Source: Pyrenophora tritici-repentis (Eukaryota; Ascomycota; Dothideomycetes; Pleosporales; Pleosporaceae). Taken from it: 64,000 bases of DNA. Position numbers and translations under genes: made by a program. The stretch lies in assembly GCF_003171515.1 (NCBI RefSeq), contig NC_089390.1, positions 5,580,001 to 5,644,000 of the forward strand, in the 5' to 3' direction. Below the pieces are notes generated by a model. It had not been told where the DNA came from and did not search any database. It saw only the letters and a list, made by a program, of their open reading frames with translations. Positions 31,776-44,000 of this stretch are shown here, in pieces; the first letter of the stretch is position 1; every line of letters starts with the position of its first letter.

Positions 31776-33614
31776 ATGATGGCCCGACTAAACGAGACGA
31801 GCAAGGATGCCCACGACCAGGGTGCTCAGAACGACACACAAACCATTCCAGCAGAGTCGCACCTTGAGTACGGCGACTTTGAGAATGACGACGACCTCAC
31901 CGAAGCGGAGAAGGCGACTATTAGACAGAAGCTCGCCACCCGCAAGAGACAGGTCACTTTTGGCCGTGGAGACGGCCAAGGCAACAGCGAGGACGAGGGC
32001 AATGACGTCAACGCCGCTGAACGCCGACGACAGTCTTGTAGACAGTCTCTTAAGAAAGCCGTTAAGCCAGCGGATAAGACTTCTATAGAACTAGGCTACG
32101 ACGACGACACGGATGACATGTATCTACGTTTTTATGGCATCCACGACAACGATGAGCGCGAGATCCTCGCGGACATGAGGAACGTTGACGACTTCACCGC
32201 TTGCATCGCTGAACATGCTGAGAGTGTCTTTGGACACCTAGCAGATTTGCTTAGTCAGATAGCTGAACAAGCCGAACAGCTAGACCAAGCACATAATGAA
32301 GCCCGTGTACAACAAGAAGCAGCTGACGCCCGCGTGGAGCGCGCCCAGACGCAAGCTCGCGCTGCCGCCGCAGACGAGCTTGCCCAAGTCACCCAGAAAT
32401 GCAACCGCATGATCACTACTAAGAACAGCTACGCTTCACGGCTAGCAGTGCTCGAAGACGAGCTTGCAGCCTCGCGCGAGTCAAACGTGAAGCTCTACTC
32501 CCAGATTAGCGACCTCTACAACGAGAGGAGTGTCCTGCAACAGCACGCGGGCGTCCCGACGAATGGAAATTTATATGACACGCGCCCAGCTCAGTTCCAG
32601 TCGTCCCCTCCTCCAATGACTGCGAACCCGTTCATTGGCACTGGCACTCACGACTTGATGCTGCCTCCCCCTATGGCACATCATCAGAAAAACCGACCCC
32701 TAGCTCGGTCTGCTGTATCGGACAACCTCACTGCAACGGGTGCAAAGCTGAAGGATATTGACATCTTTCGCGGAGACAGCACCGACAAAGAGGACTACAA
32801 GTATTGGCGCCGCAGCGCCAGGAACTTCTTAAACAAAACTACTATCCACACAACTGTTCAAGATCAGCTCGACTACCTGATTGACCACTTGCGAGGACCA
32901 GCCGCTGCACAGGTGGAATATAGAGCAGCACCCGGAGCTCGTAACGCCTACGTGACAGCGGAAGAAGTCCTCACGGAACTTGATCGCATCTTTGACACGG
33001 TCGACAAGGTCACCGAAGCCAGCGCAGCGCTACACGACAGCGGCTCTGGAGGATTAAAGCAACGCGACAATGAATCGTTTAACACCTGGGTAGCCCGCTT
33101 TACCTCTACAGTCGCACCATTGAACCTGGGCGACAACGAAATGATCCAGCACGCGATCCGACTCATGAAGTTTGGTCGTAACGCAGGTTTACAATTCCGC
33201 CATGGTGATACTTGGGAAGCGTTTGCCCAGAATTGCCGCACTCAGCAACAGCTCTCACGTCTCACCCAGAGCAGCGGAAATAATGGTACCCGAACCGGCC
33301 GCAACACGTCTAACGCTGGTGGTGGAGGTAATGGCAACGGCAACAGCAATAGCAGCGGCTCCACAACGCGTAACAACTACGGTCGCACGCGCGCGCAACT
33401 CAACGCGTTGAGTAAGCAAGGCGAGTGCTTTAAATGCGGAGGCACGGCAAATGTCAGCGGCAAGAAACATCGTCCGACCGACGCAGACGTCCCAGCAGCC
33501 TGCAAGTCTGGCTCTATCGTGCCAGCTAGCCGCGTCCCTGCCCTCAAAGCTACATTCACCAACGCCGCCCTCCAGGCCACAGTCGTCGATGCCACCGACG
33601 AGTCGGAAAACTAG
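31776..33614 (+). CDS. gag: Element A Gag
   Basis: One frame of 612 aa starts with two ATGs at 31776. The N-terminal third is acidic and polar. A long alanine/glutamine-rich coiled coil follows (LLSQIAEQAEQLDQAHNEA onward, about residues 150-260). The retrotransposon Gag core comes next (KLKDIDIFRGDSTDKEDYKY, then YWRRSARNFL, about 330-500). A glycine/asparagine run precedes one zinc knuckle-like motif, CFKCGG, with unusually long spacing to the next His and Cys. It packages element RNA in the virus-like particle. The frame ends at TAG 33612-33614, and pol lies in a different frame. Confidence 0.87.
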   Translation: MMARLNETSKDAHDQGAQNDTQTIPAESHLEYGDFENDDDLTEAEKATIRQKLATRKRQVTFGRGDGQGNSEDEGNDVNAAERRRQSCRQSLKKAVKPADKTSIELGYDDDTDDMYLRFYGIHDNDEREILADMRNVDDFTACIAEHAESVFGHLADLLSQIAEQAEQLDQAHNEARVQQEAADARVERAQTQARAAAADELAQVTQKCNRMITTKNSYASRLAVLEDELAASRESNVKLYSQISDLYNERSVLQQHAGVPTNGNLYDTRPAQFQSSPPPMTANPFIGTGTHDLMLPPPMAHHQKNRPLARSAVSDNLTATGAKLKDIDIFRGDSTDKEDYKYWRRSARNFLNKTTIHTTVQDQLDYLIDHLRGPAAAQVEYRAAPGARNAYVTAEEVLTELDRIFDTVDKVTEASAALHDSGSGGLKQRDNESFNTWVARFTSTVAPLNLGDNEMIQHAIRLMKFGRNAGLQFRHGDTWEAFAQNCRTQQQLSRLTQSSGNNGTRTGRNTSNAGGGGNGNGNSNSSGSTTRNNYGRTRAQLNALSKQGECFKCGGTANVSGKKHRPTDADVPAACKSGSIVPASRVPALKATFTNAALQATVVDATDESEN

Positions 33615-33615
33615 C

Positions 33616-36600
33616 CGTCCCCGGCGAAAGACGCCCCCGGGGACCGCACCAAAATGGTCCACAGATACAGTTACAGTCACAGTCAAAGCCACAACTACCA
33701 GTCCAACCCTTGTTAGCGATACCCCTATTGTTTCACCGACCCTTGATACCCAAACTACCCCGCTCACCGGAGCTACACCTAGCACTTTACGCGTTTGTTT
33801 ACAAGAATTGGAGGACTGGACGCCTCCCCAGGCTATAGAGGACAGACACGTTGTCTTGAGCGCGAACACTATGGTCAAAGGCAAGCAGCTTGTCCAAGGC
33901 CAGCAGTTCGTTTTCAAGTGCAAGGTCGCCACTTCGAATAGCTATATTGATACGGAAGCTTTGACTGACTCTGGTGCTACTGGAAACTGTATCTCCACAC
34001 TATTTGCGCAACGACATAACCTGCCGACGTTTCGGCTTAAACAACCTTTGCAACTACGACTTGGCGACGGCAATTTCGCCATGGCGCCTATCACACACGG
34101 CGTCCTAGCCCCATCTCCCACGCTGAACACGTTAGCGAGGAACTCTTCTACAGTGTACCTATGACGACTTACGACTTTATTTTCGGCACTTCATGGCTAG
34201 AAGAGCATAATCCACACATCGACTGGAGGGAAAAAACTATGCGTTTCAACAGCGAGCATTGCTACGCCAACTGCCTACACAAAGGCGAGCAAGTCACTGT
34301 TCGCAGCAGTCGACACCGACGGGCCGCAGCAAAAGCCAAAGAACGGAACCCGACCTACGCGAACATGGACATACACCATGTGTCAGGTGAGGCCGCTGCC
34401 GCACTGGCATCACGACCAGAGAACGGTACTATCTGGCTGTACCCACATGATTTTGAACAACTCGACAAAGATGACAGCGATGACGCCGACGAGAGAGCCC
34501 AGGCTAGCCGCGTCTTCGCCTCACTATTTGCCATGGACATGAACGCCCTATCTCAGGAAGACATTGATAAGTTCCACCAGAAGCTGAACTCGCCCGCTAA
34601 AACTCGCGACGAGGTCCTAGACAAGTTGCCCGAATGGCTCCACGATCTCGCCCACCGATTTAATCCTGATCCCGCCACGACAGACTTGCCCGCTCGACGA
34701 GGCGCGGTCGACCACAGCATTGACATTATCCCCGGATCAAAACACCCAAACGCTAAGATGTACGGCATAAGTAAGGACGAAGGCCTTGCCGTTAAAGCTT
34801 ATGTTGAGGACATGAGAGGACGCGGTGAGATCCGTGAAAGCAAGTCAGACTTCGCTTCGCCTGTGCTCGTCGTCCGCAAATCTGGAGGTGGACTCCGCAT
34901 TTGCGTGGACTATAGAGCGCTCAATGCCGTCACTATCAAGAACAGGAACGCTCCTCCGATGATTAAAGAAACGCTCGCGCGGCTAGCTAACGTCGCCTAC
35001 TTCACCGTGGTCGACGTCATCGCCGCCTTTAACAAAATCCGCATCAAGGAAGGCGACGAACATAAGACTGCCTTCCTAACACGGTATGGCCTATTCGAAT
35101 ACTTAGTGATGCCTTTCGGACTCTGCAACGCACCAGGTACCTTTCAGGCCTACATTAACGAGGTTTTACGCGATTACCTTGACGAGTTCTGCTCTGCATA
35201 CCTCGACGACGTCCTAATCTACAGCGCGTCTTTGGCAGAGCATAAGGTTCATGTCCGCAAGGTTATCGAGAGTCTAGGTGAGGCCGGACTTCATCTAGAC
35301 ATTGACAAGTCCGAGTTTGCCGTCCAAGAGGTGAGATACCTGGGCCTCATTCTTACAACTGAAGGCATCAAAATGGACCCCGCCAAGGTTAAGTCAGTGC
35401 TCGACTGGGGCACCCCAACAACATTGAAAGAGTTGCAAGCATTCCTAGGTTTCGCAAATTTCTACCGAAGGTTTATTGTTGCCTTCTCTTATATCGCGCG
35501 GCCGCTCACGGATCTTACCCGCGGGACAAACGGCGACGTCAAGCTGAACTTTCCTATCGCCCAAGGATCTGCTGCCCACGACGCATTCGAAAAGCTTAAG
35601 AAAGCATTTACCATCGCCCCGGTCCTCGCGCACTTCAACCCCGCGCTTGAGACCTGGGTCGAAACAGACTCCTCCGACACCGTCACAGCAGCCGTGCTGT
35701 CCCAAGTCCAGACTGACGGAGTGCTAAAACCAGTCGCTTTTATCTCCACAAAGATGTCACCAGCTGAGTGCAACTATGCCATCTACGACAAGGAGCTTAT
35801 GGCCATTGTCCGCGCCTTTGAGGAATGGAGACCAGAGCTGGCCGGCACCTCGGACCCGGTGAAGGTCATCTCAGACCATGCCACCTTACAGACCTTTATG
35901 GTCAACAAAGCACTCAACAGGCGTCAAGCAAGATGGGCTGAGTTTCTGAGCGAATTCAACTTTAAGATCACTTACCGACCAGGCAGACTAGGCAGCAAAC
36001 CCGACGCCTTGACGAGACGCCCCGGCGACACACCCACGAACCCAAACGATCCACGGATCATACATCAGACCCAGACGATCCTCGGCCCCGACCGCGTCGA
36101 CGACGTCATCAAACGAGACACGCACACACACAACGACGCCCGACAAGCAATTCAACTCGCGGCGCTGTTATTCGAATACGCGGAGGAGGTACAAACGCTA
36201 GCAGGCATGCTATATCTAATGAGCGAGGAGGCGTATGGCGTCGATGATTTGGTGGATGACGACTCAACCCCAGACGTAGCCTTGGACAGCCAGCCTAAGG
36301 GGGAGACAATTGAGATCCCTCACGCTGCTGCGCCAGCTTCCCTGGCACGGGTGCCGGGGGAGAACGCGCCTGACGATGGACTTATGACAGCGATCGTAAA
36401 TGCCTACCGCGTCGATCCCACACTACAAGAAATAATACGAGCAAAGGCAGACGGCGCCCGTCACCTTCCCCACACTGTCGCCATACAAATGAAGCTGAAG
36501 CTAGAGCTACAGGACTGCGAAATCCGCAACAGTCTGGTTTACTTCCGCGGCAGACTCTTCATCCCCTACGACGACGATCTTCGCAAAGACATCGTCCGTC

Positions 36601-38149
36601 GGTTCCACGACACCGCCACGGCGGGCCACGGCGGCAAGCGCTCTACCTACTACCTAGTTAGCCAACAGTACTACTGGCCGCTCATGACAGACACAGTCGC
36701 TCAGTATACCGGAGTTGTGTAGTTTGCCGACGCGCAAAGCCATACAGAGACCGCAAGCAGGGACTGCTGCACCCGCTCCCCGTACCGAAACGATTCTGGA
36801 CTGACATTTCAGTCGACTTCATCACACCCCTGCCAGACTGTACTAGATTCGGACGCACCTACTCTCATGTCATGGTCGTGATTGACCGGCTAAGCAAGTC
36901 GCAACGGTTTATCGCCCTAGACAGCCTTGAAGTTGATGCTGTTGTCCGAGCATTTGTCGATTACGTCTGGAGAGAGGAAGGTTTCCCTACTACAATTGTG
37001 TCTGACCGAGGGTCACAGTTCGTCTCTCATTTCTGGAAGGAGCTGTGTCATCGACTGGGTGTTACACCAAAGCTCTCTACAGCTTACCACCCAGAAACAG
37101 ACGGCCAGACTGAAGTCGCCAACGCCGGACTAAAGTGTTACCTGCGTGCTTACACGAACTATATGCAAAACGACTGGGTAGACTGGCTGCCACTAGCCCA
37201 GCTCGCCATCAATAACAGAGAAAACGTGTCCTCTGGCGTCGCACCCGCGCTTGCCACCAAGGGCTACCTACCTCGCATGGGATCGGAACTAGTCACCGAA
37301 GACTCGCCCATTACCGACGCCCGTTCACGCGCAGAACAGTTGCTCCGCGAAGACGCCCGAGGCACGGTGAAAAGGATGACCGACGTTATCCGTTTCATGC
37401 AAGAAAATCTTCGCTGGTCCCAAAACAAGATGGAACACTACGCCAACCAGCACAGACAGCCCGCTCCAGACTACCGCGTCGGTGACAAAGTCTATATTGA
37501 TGCCCGCAATATCCCTACGATGCGCCCGAGCCGCGGTCTCAGCGCAAAGAACCTTGGCCCATACAAAGTGCGAGCTTTGCCCAACCGATATGCAGTCGAG
37601 CTCGCACTACCAGACTGCTACAAACAAGTCCATCCAGTGTTCCACCCATGGTTACTACACCTGGACGCCGATCAAACAGCTCGCCCAAGTGAGGGCGTCA
37701 TCGCTGAGAAACACCCTGACGGAGAGCACGACTACTACGTAGACATGGTCGTCGACTGTCGCATAGATAAACGACGCAAGGACACCCTCACAAACAAGAA
37801 AGGCATGCTCCAGTATAAGGTTAAGTACACCAACTCCCCAGACTGGAATGCCTCGCCCGCATGGCAAGACTATACAGACCTGTGGGGCGCAGAGGAAGCG
37901 GTTGAAGACTTTCACCGTCTCTATCCCGACAAGCCCCCACCTCACGAACTGTATCGAGACCTAGCGTTGTATCTCAACCTAGTCGCCGCATATTCACTTG
38001 GTCGCGATGATGTTGAAGTTGTTAGCGTACTAGACAGTTGTGAGCTTGCCCTATCACCTTCGCATTCACTGATGGCACAGCTTGGACCTGGGAAGGTGGC
38101 ACAACTCAGGACGTCTGTCTCCAAGCAGAAGCAAGGACCCGAAGGATGA
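33616..38149 (+). pseudogene. pol: Element A Pol: PR-RT-RNase H-IN-chromodomain, with two frameshifts
   Basis: Protease: TDSGATGNCIS near 33970. RT: VDYRALNAVTIKN, then YLDD in CSAYLDDVLIYS. RNase H: ETDSSDTVTAAVLSQ. Integrase: an H2C2 zinc segment split near 36710, then the catalytic segments WTDISVDFITPLP, SDRGSQFVSHFW and HPETDGQTE. The end (QYKVKYTNSPDW to WQDYTDLWGAEEAVEDF) looks like a chromodomain. The frame changes near 34109-34112 (run of four C where five would keep the frame) and near 36709-36710 (two C where three would). Both are single-base homopolymer losses, so the element may be intact in reality. Protease is in the +1 frame relative to gag; no clear recoding signal was found for that step. 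Confidence 0.87.
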
Positions 38150-38243
38150 GACACAACATAACTGCTCGGCATCAAGCACAGCGTCATAAAATAAAAGACA
38201 TTCACGGCTTGCAGGTGCAACCGTCTTCTGAAAGGGGGGGTAA

Positions 38244-38410
38244 TGTTACGGATCCATAGACTCGCTCGGCCCATGGCCCCCATATCGATAAGATCCTTAT
38301 CTTATCGGACTAGCGCCTTGGCGCCCACAGCATAAGTTCGGGCTCACAACGTAGATAGCTCGATAGCTTGTATCTTGTCAAATCCAATCTTTCTTGATCG
38401 ATCCCTCACA
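38244..38410 (+). repeat. 3' LTR of element A
   Basis: Identical by eye to 31305-31471 and directly preceded by the polypurine tract. It is followed by the CCTAT target duplication. Confidence 0.93.
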
Positions 38411-38415
38411 CCTAT

Positions 38416-38637
38416 CTATAAACTTATATCCTTGTTGTTAGCAAACGAGGCGTTAACAAAGGCAAATAGCTTAAGATCTGTTATCTTTAGCTAGACGTAC
38501 AACAGTCTATAGTCGACGTTCTACTTTTGCTAGATAATACGCTTATTTAATCTAGATATTTCTTCTTTTGTAGGGTTAGTAGTCGTCTGTGCGGCGGCGG
38601 CGAGGTTAAAACTAGCTTCTAGTTAGCAGATAGAAGT
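38416..38637 (-). pseudogene. Ty1/copia relic, piece 2
   Basis: Read on the - strand the frame runs ITSIC, stop, LEASFNLAAAAQTTTNPTKE, EISRLNKRI, then with further stops to LKLFAFVNASFANNKDISL. It bridges piece 1 (45411-45996) and piece 3 (30846-31299) in one frame when elements A and B are removed. Stops lie at positions where related copia proteins have Q or W. Rich in TA dinucleotides. Confidence 0.82.
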
Positions 38638-38642
38638 AATAT

Positions 38643-39094
38643 TGTTACGAACCTAAGGAGAGGACACAGTGCAAGATATGAAGGGCAGAAGGATGGAGAC
38701 CTTGTCGGAATCCCTTCTCAGACAAAGGCGTACAAAGGTGTACAAGGACCAATGACGTAAGCCTGCCCCGCATCCCACAAAGCTTGGCGGAACGCCACCA
38801 TGGGACATGTCACGTGTGTCCCAAGGAATCCCACGATGTACCACGAGGTCCCACGCATGGGACAGTGTAGGACAACGTAGGACGTATAGGACATAGGACA
38901 TTCGTTAGTATATAACAATAGGCAATGAGCCCTTACGGTTCATTGTGTTCAACTTTGAAATCTAAGGATTAGTACTTGATTCTCAACTCCCCGTATATTA
39001 CATCGATCTACCAATCGTGCTATACACCCTCGTGTCCATCGCATCACTCTATCCCCGAGAACCAACCCAAGATCATCTTCGGACGACCTTCACA
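38643..39094 (+). repeat. 5' LTR of element B
   Basis: Begins TGTTACGAACC and ends CCTTCACA. It matches 44955-45405 except for one C in GGAATCCCACG and matches 59817-60268. A TATA-like TAGTATATAACAATAG lies near 38908, suggesting where transcription begins. Confidence 0.94.
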
Positions 39095-39111
39095 CTTTGA
39101 ACACCCTCAAG

Positions 39112-39129
39112 ATGAGTGACACCCGATGA
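39112..39129 (+). promoter_or_regulatory. Five-codon upstream ORF overlapping the gag start of element B
   Basis: ATG at 39112 opens MSDTR and its TGA at 39127-39129 overlaps the gag ATG at 39126 as ATGA. This arrangement could couple termination to re-initiation. It could also mean that gag really begins at 39112 and a base error separates the two. Confidence 0.4.
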
Positions 39130-41065
39130 ACACACCTAACGAAACTTCGTCAAGCCGCACCAAGGTGGCCAGACCCGATCTATTTCACGGCGATCGACAC
39201 AAGCTCGAAGACTGGATTCTCCAGTTCGATCTCTTCTTCAGGTTTGAAGATGAGAAGGTCGACCCTACTGATCGTGGACTGCTCATGGCAAGTTACATGC
39301 GAGGAACTGCCGCCACCTGGATCAAGCCTTACCTCAACAAATACATGGACGACAACGATGACGACGACGATATTGAACGAATGTTTGAAGACCATCCAAC
39401 CTTCAAAGACAAGCTTAGACAGCAATTCGGAGTCATCAACGAAGAATCTAAGGCAGATCGTGCAATCCAACAGCTCAAACAAACCCAATCAGTCGCCGAC
39501 TACGCCAGTATCTTCCAGGGACATGCCCTGAAGACCGACTGGACGACAAGGCATTAAGGGTTATGTACCGACAAGGACTTAAGGAAAGAGTCAAAGAAGA
39601 GCTTATGCGAAGCGGCGTGGCAATCAACAAACTACAGGATCTCATCCGAGAATCAATTCGTATCGACAACGCACTCTACGAATTGCAGCAGGAAATCCGA
39701 CCGGTTAGAGCCAACCAGTCAGTGCAACGCACAAAGGGACGATTCTTTAAGAAGAAACCAGGATATCGGACGACACCTGGAGGTGTTGTACCCTCCGCCG
39801 GTAACAACTGGCACGACCCTGATGCAATGCAACTGGACAACATCAACAAAGGCAAGAGTTTCGGCAGGAACGACAAGAAGAAGCCGTATAACAAGAAGGA
39901 GATCACTTGTTATAACTGTGACAAGAAAGGTCACATGGCTAGGGACTGCCACAGCAAGAACAAGGTGGTTAGACAACTCAACGTTATCCACAAAGCAGTA
40001 CCCACTGAGCGACACGAGACATGGAATGTCATATCTAAACCAACCATCGAAATCAACACGCAGGAAAGCGTTTTGGGATTGGATAACCTCACACTCGTGG
40101 AATCAGACTCAGAAGAAGAACAGCCCACTTCGGAGTACGATATGCTCGAAGATGAGTCCAAGGACTTAGAGGCTACGGAAATCGACCAGACCAAATTCGG
40201 CAAGATGGCCACGTTCGAAGAAATCAACAGGCCATCCACACCTTATGTACAGGAAGAAGAGTTCTACAAGCTCGCAGGACAAATCAACCAGCTACTACGA
40301 CACCTCAACAAGGCTAACATCGAGTACGCCTGCGAGGAACCCAACATTATGGCTGCTATGCGACAAGACTTCTACCGATTGTCACTAGAAGTACAACAAA
40401 ATAAGGAAACCATTTCAACCGAAATATTGAAGTTCCTACCAACAACATGGGAACTAAGCTGGATCGAAGACGCAATTCAATCATGGGAAGAACCAACGTT
40501 GCCAATCTCGGAAAAAGAGAAGCAAGAGATCTACGACGAACTCTGCCAGACCAGGAACAATTGGAAGACCTTCCAACACGGCCACAAGAGAAAGGCCAAG
40601 GACATCAGTAGATCAAAGGAATACGACTACTGGATGGACCCTAGGAACCCAGAACACGAGAAATTATCATGGGTTACATGCATTCACGACCATTGCAGAG
40701 TACACTACTCGGATAAGTCCGGATCAGGATGGTTCCCAGAAGAAACCAAACGATCGTACCGCTGCAAGTGGCAATTCTTCGACTGCAAAAACGACCTATG
40801 CCCAATACATTTATGGGACAAAAGGGAAAAAACATACTTCCCAGGTCACGACAACCCCGAAGAAATCGATCAGATGCAAACAGTATGGCTAAAAGAATAC
40901 GATGAAGGAGACGCTTGGGAATGTCAACAACCCAACTGGCAAACGTGCCTTAGCAAAGAATGCGACCTTCATGCGATAGCCAAAGGATTCCATGGATTTG
41001 GAAATCAGGCTTTTTTAGGCCAGCACCCGGCCCAGAGCGGCCCGGCAAGGAGATTAACTCAGTAA
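39126..41065 (+). pseudogene. gag: Element B Gag with zinc knuckle and C-x4-C-x2-H tail (one frameshift)
   Basis: The first part (39126-39557) is the Gag core (VARPDLFHGDRHKLEDWILQ). Near 39541-39542 one G of a G run is missing relative to the onward frame, which continues ALRVMYRQGLKERVKEEL and reads to TAA at 41063. A canonical zinc knuckle CYNCDKKGHMARDC lies near 39910. The remaining ~360 residues are not a usual Gag domain. They include three spaced motifs: CIHDHCRVH (from 40679), CKNDLCPIH (from 40784) and CLSKECDLH (from 40946), each preceded by a tryptophan. Gag would assemble the particle; the tail may bind metal. The frameshift is a homopolymer event and may be a sequencing error. 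Confidence 0.85.
41011..41050 (+). promoter_or_regulatory. Programmed -1 ribosomal frameshift signal, T TTT TTA
   Basis: In the gag frame the codons are GCT TTT TTA, so 41011-41017 is the heptamer T TTT TTA, a canonical -1 slippery site of the X XXY YYZ form. Slippage puts ribosomes exactly in the protease frame (next codon AGG at 41017). A very GC-rich stretch follows at 41018-41050 with CCCGGCC and GGCCCGG that could pair in a stem with one bulge. The gag frame would otherwise stop at 41063-41065. Confidence 0.72.
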
Positions 41066-44000
41066 ACTCCTTAGACCTCATCAAGCTTCAGGTGAAGCTT
41101 GAAGGGAGGTGGATGAAGGCATTAGTAGATTCGGGATCACAAGCCAACTACGTTTCAGCGCACGCAGCGTCTTCAGCCGGACTGAAGCCGCTACGGAAAC
41201 AAGAAGCTTACCCACTACATGTGGCCAACGGAGAGCCAATGCCAGGTGAACAAGAGATCACCCACGAGGTCAGACAAGTGACGCTCAACATCCAAGGACA
41301 CCAAGAGAAGATAGACCTAGATGTCTTCGGACTAGCTACCCACGACATCATATTAGGACTTCCATGGTTACGAGAACACAACCCACGGATCGACTGGAAG
41401 TCGAAGACGTTCTCATTCGAGTGCTGTGGAACGGACGCAACCACAAGCCAGCCTACGCATTGTCAGAGTACGATGGTAGATGAGAGGAAACTGAATAACA
41501 TCGCAAAGAAAAAGCGAGCCTCGACAAAGGACGGCCTTAAGAAACAAGGGTCCGACTCAGCAGACGCCGGAACGGAGCCACCGGGTCGACAGACTAGAGT
41601 TTTGGAGAAACGCGCAACTCCTAAGATCCCGCAGAATACAAAGAATTCGAACATCTATTCCGGGAAGTGGCAGATGAACAAGCATTGCCAAAGCACCAAC
41701 CCTGGGACCACAAGATTGTCTTACAGGAAGGAAAGAAACCGACTTTCGGCCCAATATACGGACTATCGGAAAAAGAATTGAGCACGTTACGCGACTACAT
41801 CAAGACAAGCCTAGCAAAGAAATATATCCGACCATCGAAGTCACCAGCAGGATATCCAATCATGTTTGTCCCGAAAAAAGACGGAAAACTACGACTATGT
41901 GTAGATTATCGCAAGCTCAACGACATCACAATCAAGAATCGATACCCTTACCGAACATTACAGAATTACGGGATCGATTATCTCGCGCAAAGATCTTTAC
42001 AGCATTAGATCTTCGAGATGGATACCACCTGATTCGCATAGCGAAAGGTGAGGAATGGAAAACGGCGTTCCGATCAAGATACGGACACTACGAATACACA
42101 GTTATGCCGTTTGGGCTCACGAACGCCCCAGCAACATTCCAAGAACTCATCAACAACGTGTTGAGAGCACATCTAGACATCTTTGTCATAGCTTATCTAG
42201 ACGACATTCTCGTCTACTCCGAGACTTTAGAGGACCATGTTGAACATGTCAAGACGGTACTAAGGGCCCTTGAGCAGTTCAACCTCCGACTCAAACCAGA
42301 GAAGTGTGAATTTCACAAGACTAAGGTCAACTTCTTAGGCTATGTAGTAGGAGCGGACGGAGTACAAATGAGCGAAGAAAAAATTCAGGTTATCAAGGAT
42401 TGGCCAACACCGACAACAGTTGTACAGATACAGTCCTTCTTAGGATTCTTGAACTTCAACCGACAGTTCATCAAGGACTTCTCAAACATCGCCATCCCTT
42501 TGACAAAACTCACAAGAAAGGACGTACCCTTTAAGTGGAGCAAGGAAGCAGAGAACGCATTCCAAACGCTTAAGAAAGCAAGCATAGAACCACCATGCTT
42601 TCGAATATTCCAAGCAGGACACCCATTACGCTTTGAGACCGACGCATCGGATCTCGCGCTAGGCGGATGCGCAAGCCAATTGCACGAAGGCAAATGGCAC
42701 CCCATCGCCTACTACTCTCGCAAATTCTCAGGACCAGAAGAACGATACGACGTTCACGACAAGGAGCTACTAGCTATTGTCGCATGCTTACAACACTGGA
42801 GAGTATACGCAGAAAGCTGCTCGGAACTTACGATATACACAGATCACAAAAATCTAGTGAACTTTACGACTACCAAAGTACTCAACCGCAGACAAGTAAG
42901 ATGGTCAGAACTACTCGGACAATACAAGTTCAAGATTGTGTACACACCAGGAAAAGAGAACGGCAGAGCAGACGCTCTCAGCCGAAGACCAGATATCGCA
43001 GGCACCAAGGAAGTCATCGACACCGCGATACTTAAGGTTAACAAGGACGGATCGCTAGGACCAGCAAAGACACTGAACGCTATCCTCCACATCGGAAACA
43101 ATGTACCGGAAGAACTGCAAGAAGCAATTATTCAACAACACCACGACGACCCTGTACACGGTCACCCGGGCATTACCAGAACAATGGAACTCATCAGACG
43201 CAACTACGAGTTCCCAGGAATGAAGGAAAAGGTTACCTCATTCATCGCAAAATGTGCAGAATGTCAGAAGAACAAACACGACACACACGCACCTTACGGC
43301 GAGATGCAAGCATTAGAGCTACCCACAGAACCTTGGGCAGACATCTCTATGGACTTTGTCACAGGTTTACCAGTCTCAAGAGACCCAGCGACAAACATAG
43401 GATACAACGCAATACTCGTTGTAATCGATCGATTCACCAAGCAAGCAGAGTACATCCCGTTTAGAAACGATTTCACGGCAGTACATCTGGCTCACATCAT
43501 CAACGATCGAATCATCAGACATCACGGCATCCCAAAGTCAATTATAAGCGACAGAGACAAGCTCTTCACTTCAAACTTTTGGACGACACTTTTGGCCGCG
43601 ATCGGTACAAAACGCAAGCTATCAACAGCGTTTCATCCGCAGACAGACGGACAGACAGAAAGAACGAACAGAACCATGAAAGCATATCTCAGGATATACG
43701 TCAATCATCAGCAAACCAACTGGGTTTCGCTTCTGCCTATGGCACAAATGGCATACAATAACAAGCTTTCAGAGTCTACAGGACAAACTCCGTTCTATGC
43801 AAACCACGGAAGACACCCAAATCTCTTTACACGCACACTTCCAAGCCAGAAAACGGAAGCAGCTATCGCCACAGCCGAGGAGCTGAAGGCAGTACATGAG
43901 TTGCTACAGAGCAAACTCGAGACAGCACAACGACAAAGCATTTCATATGTCAACAAGAAACGAAAAATGGCACCTCAGCTAAAGAGGGGGGATAAAGTTT

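Larger units (their letters stand above)
31300..38415. mobile_element. Ty3/gypsy chromovirus-type LTR retrotransposon, element A
   Basis: Element A is 7106 bp (31305-38410), flanked by the 5-bp target duplication CCTAT at 31300-31304 and 38411-38415. The two 167-bp LTRs read identically, so insertion is recent. Inside are gag, then pol in the order protease, reverse transcriptase, RNase H, integrase (Ty3/gypsy order) with a C-terminal chromodomain-like segment. A G-rich polypurine tract (GAAAGGGGGGGTAA) precedes the 3' LTR. It sits in the pol gene of the copia relic. Confidence 0.93.
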
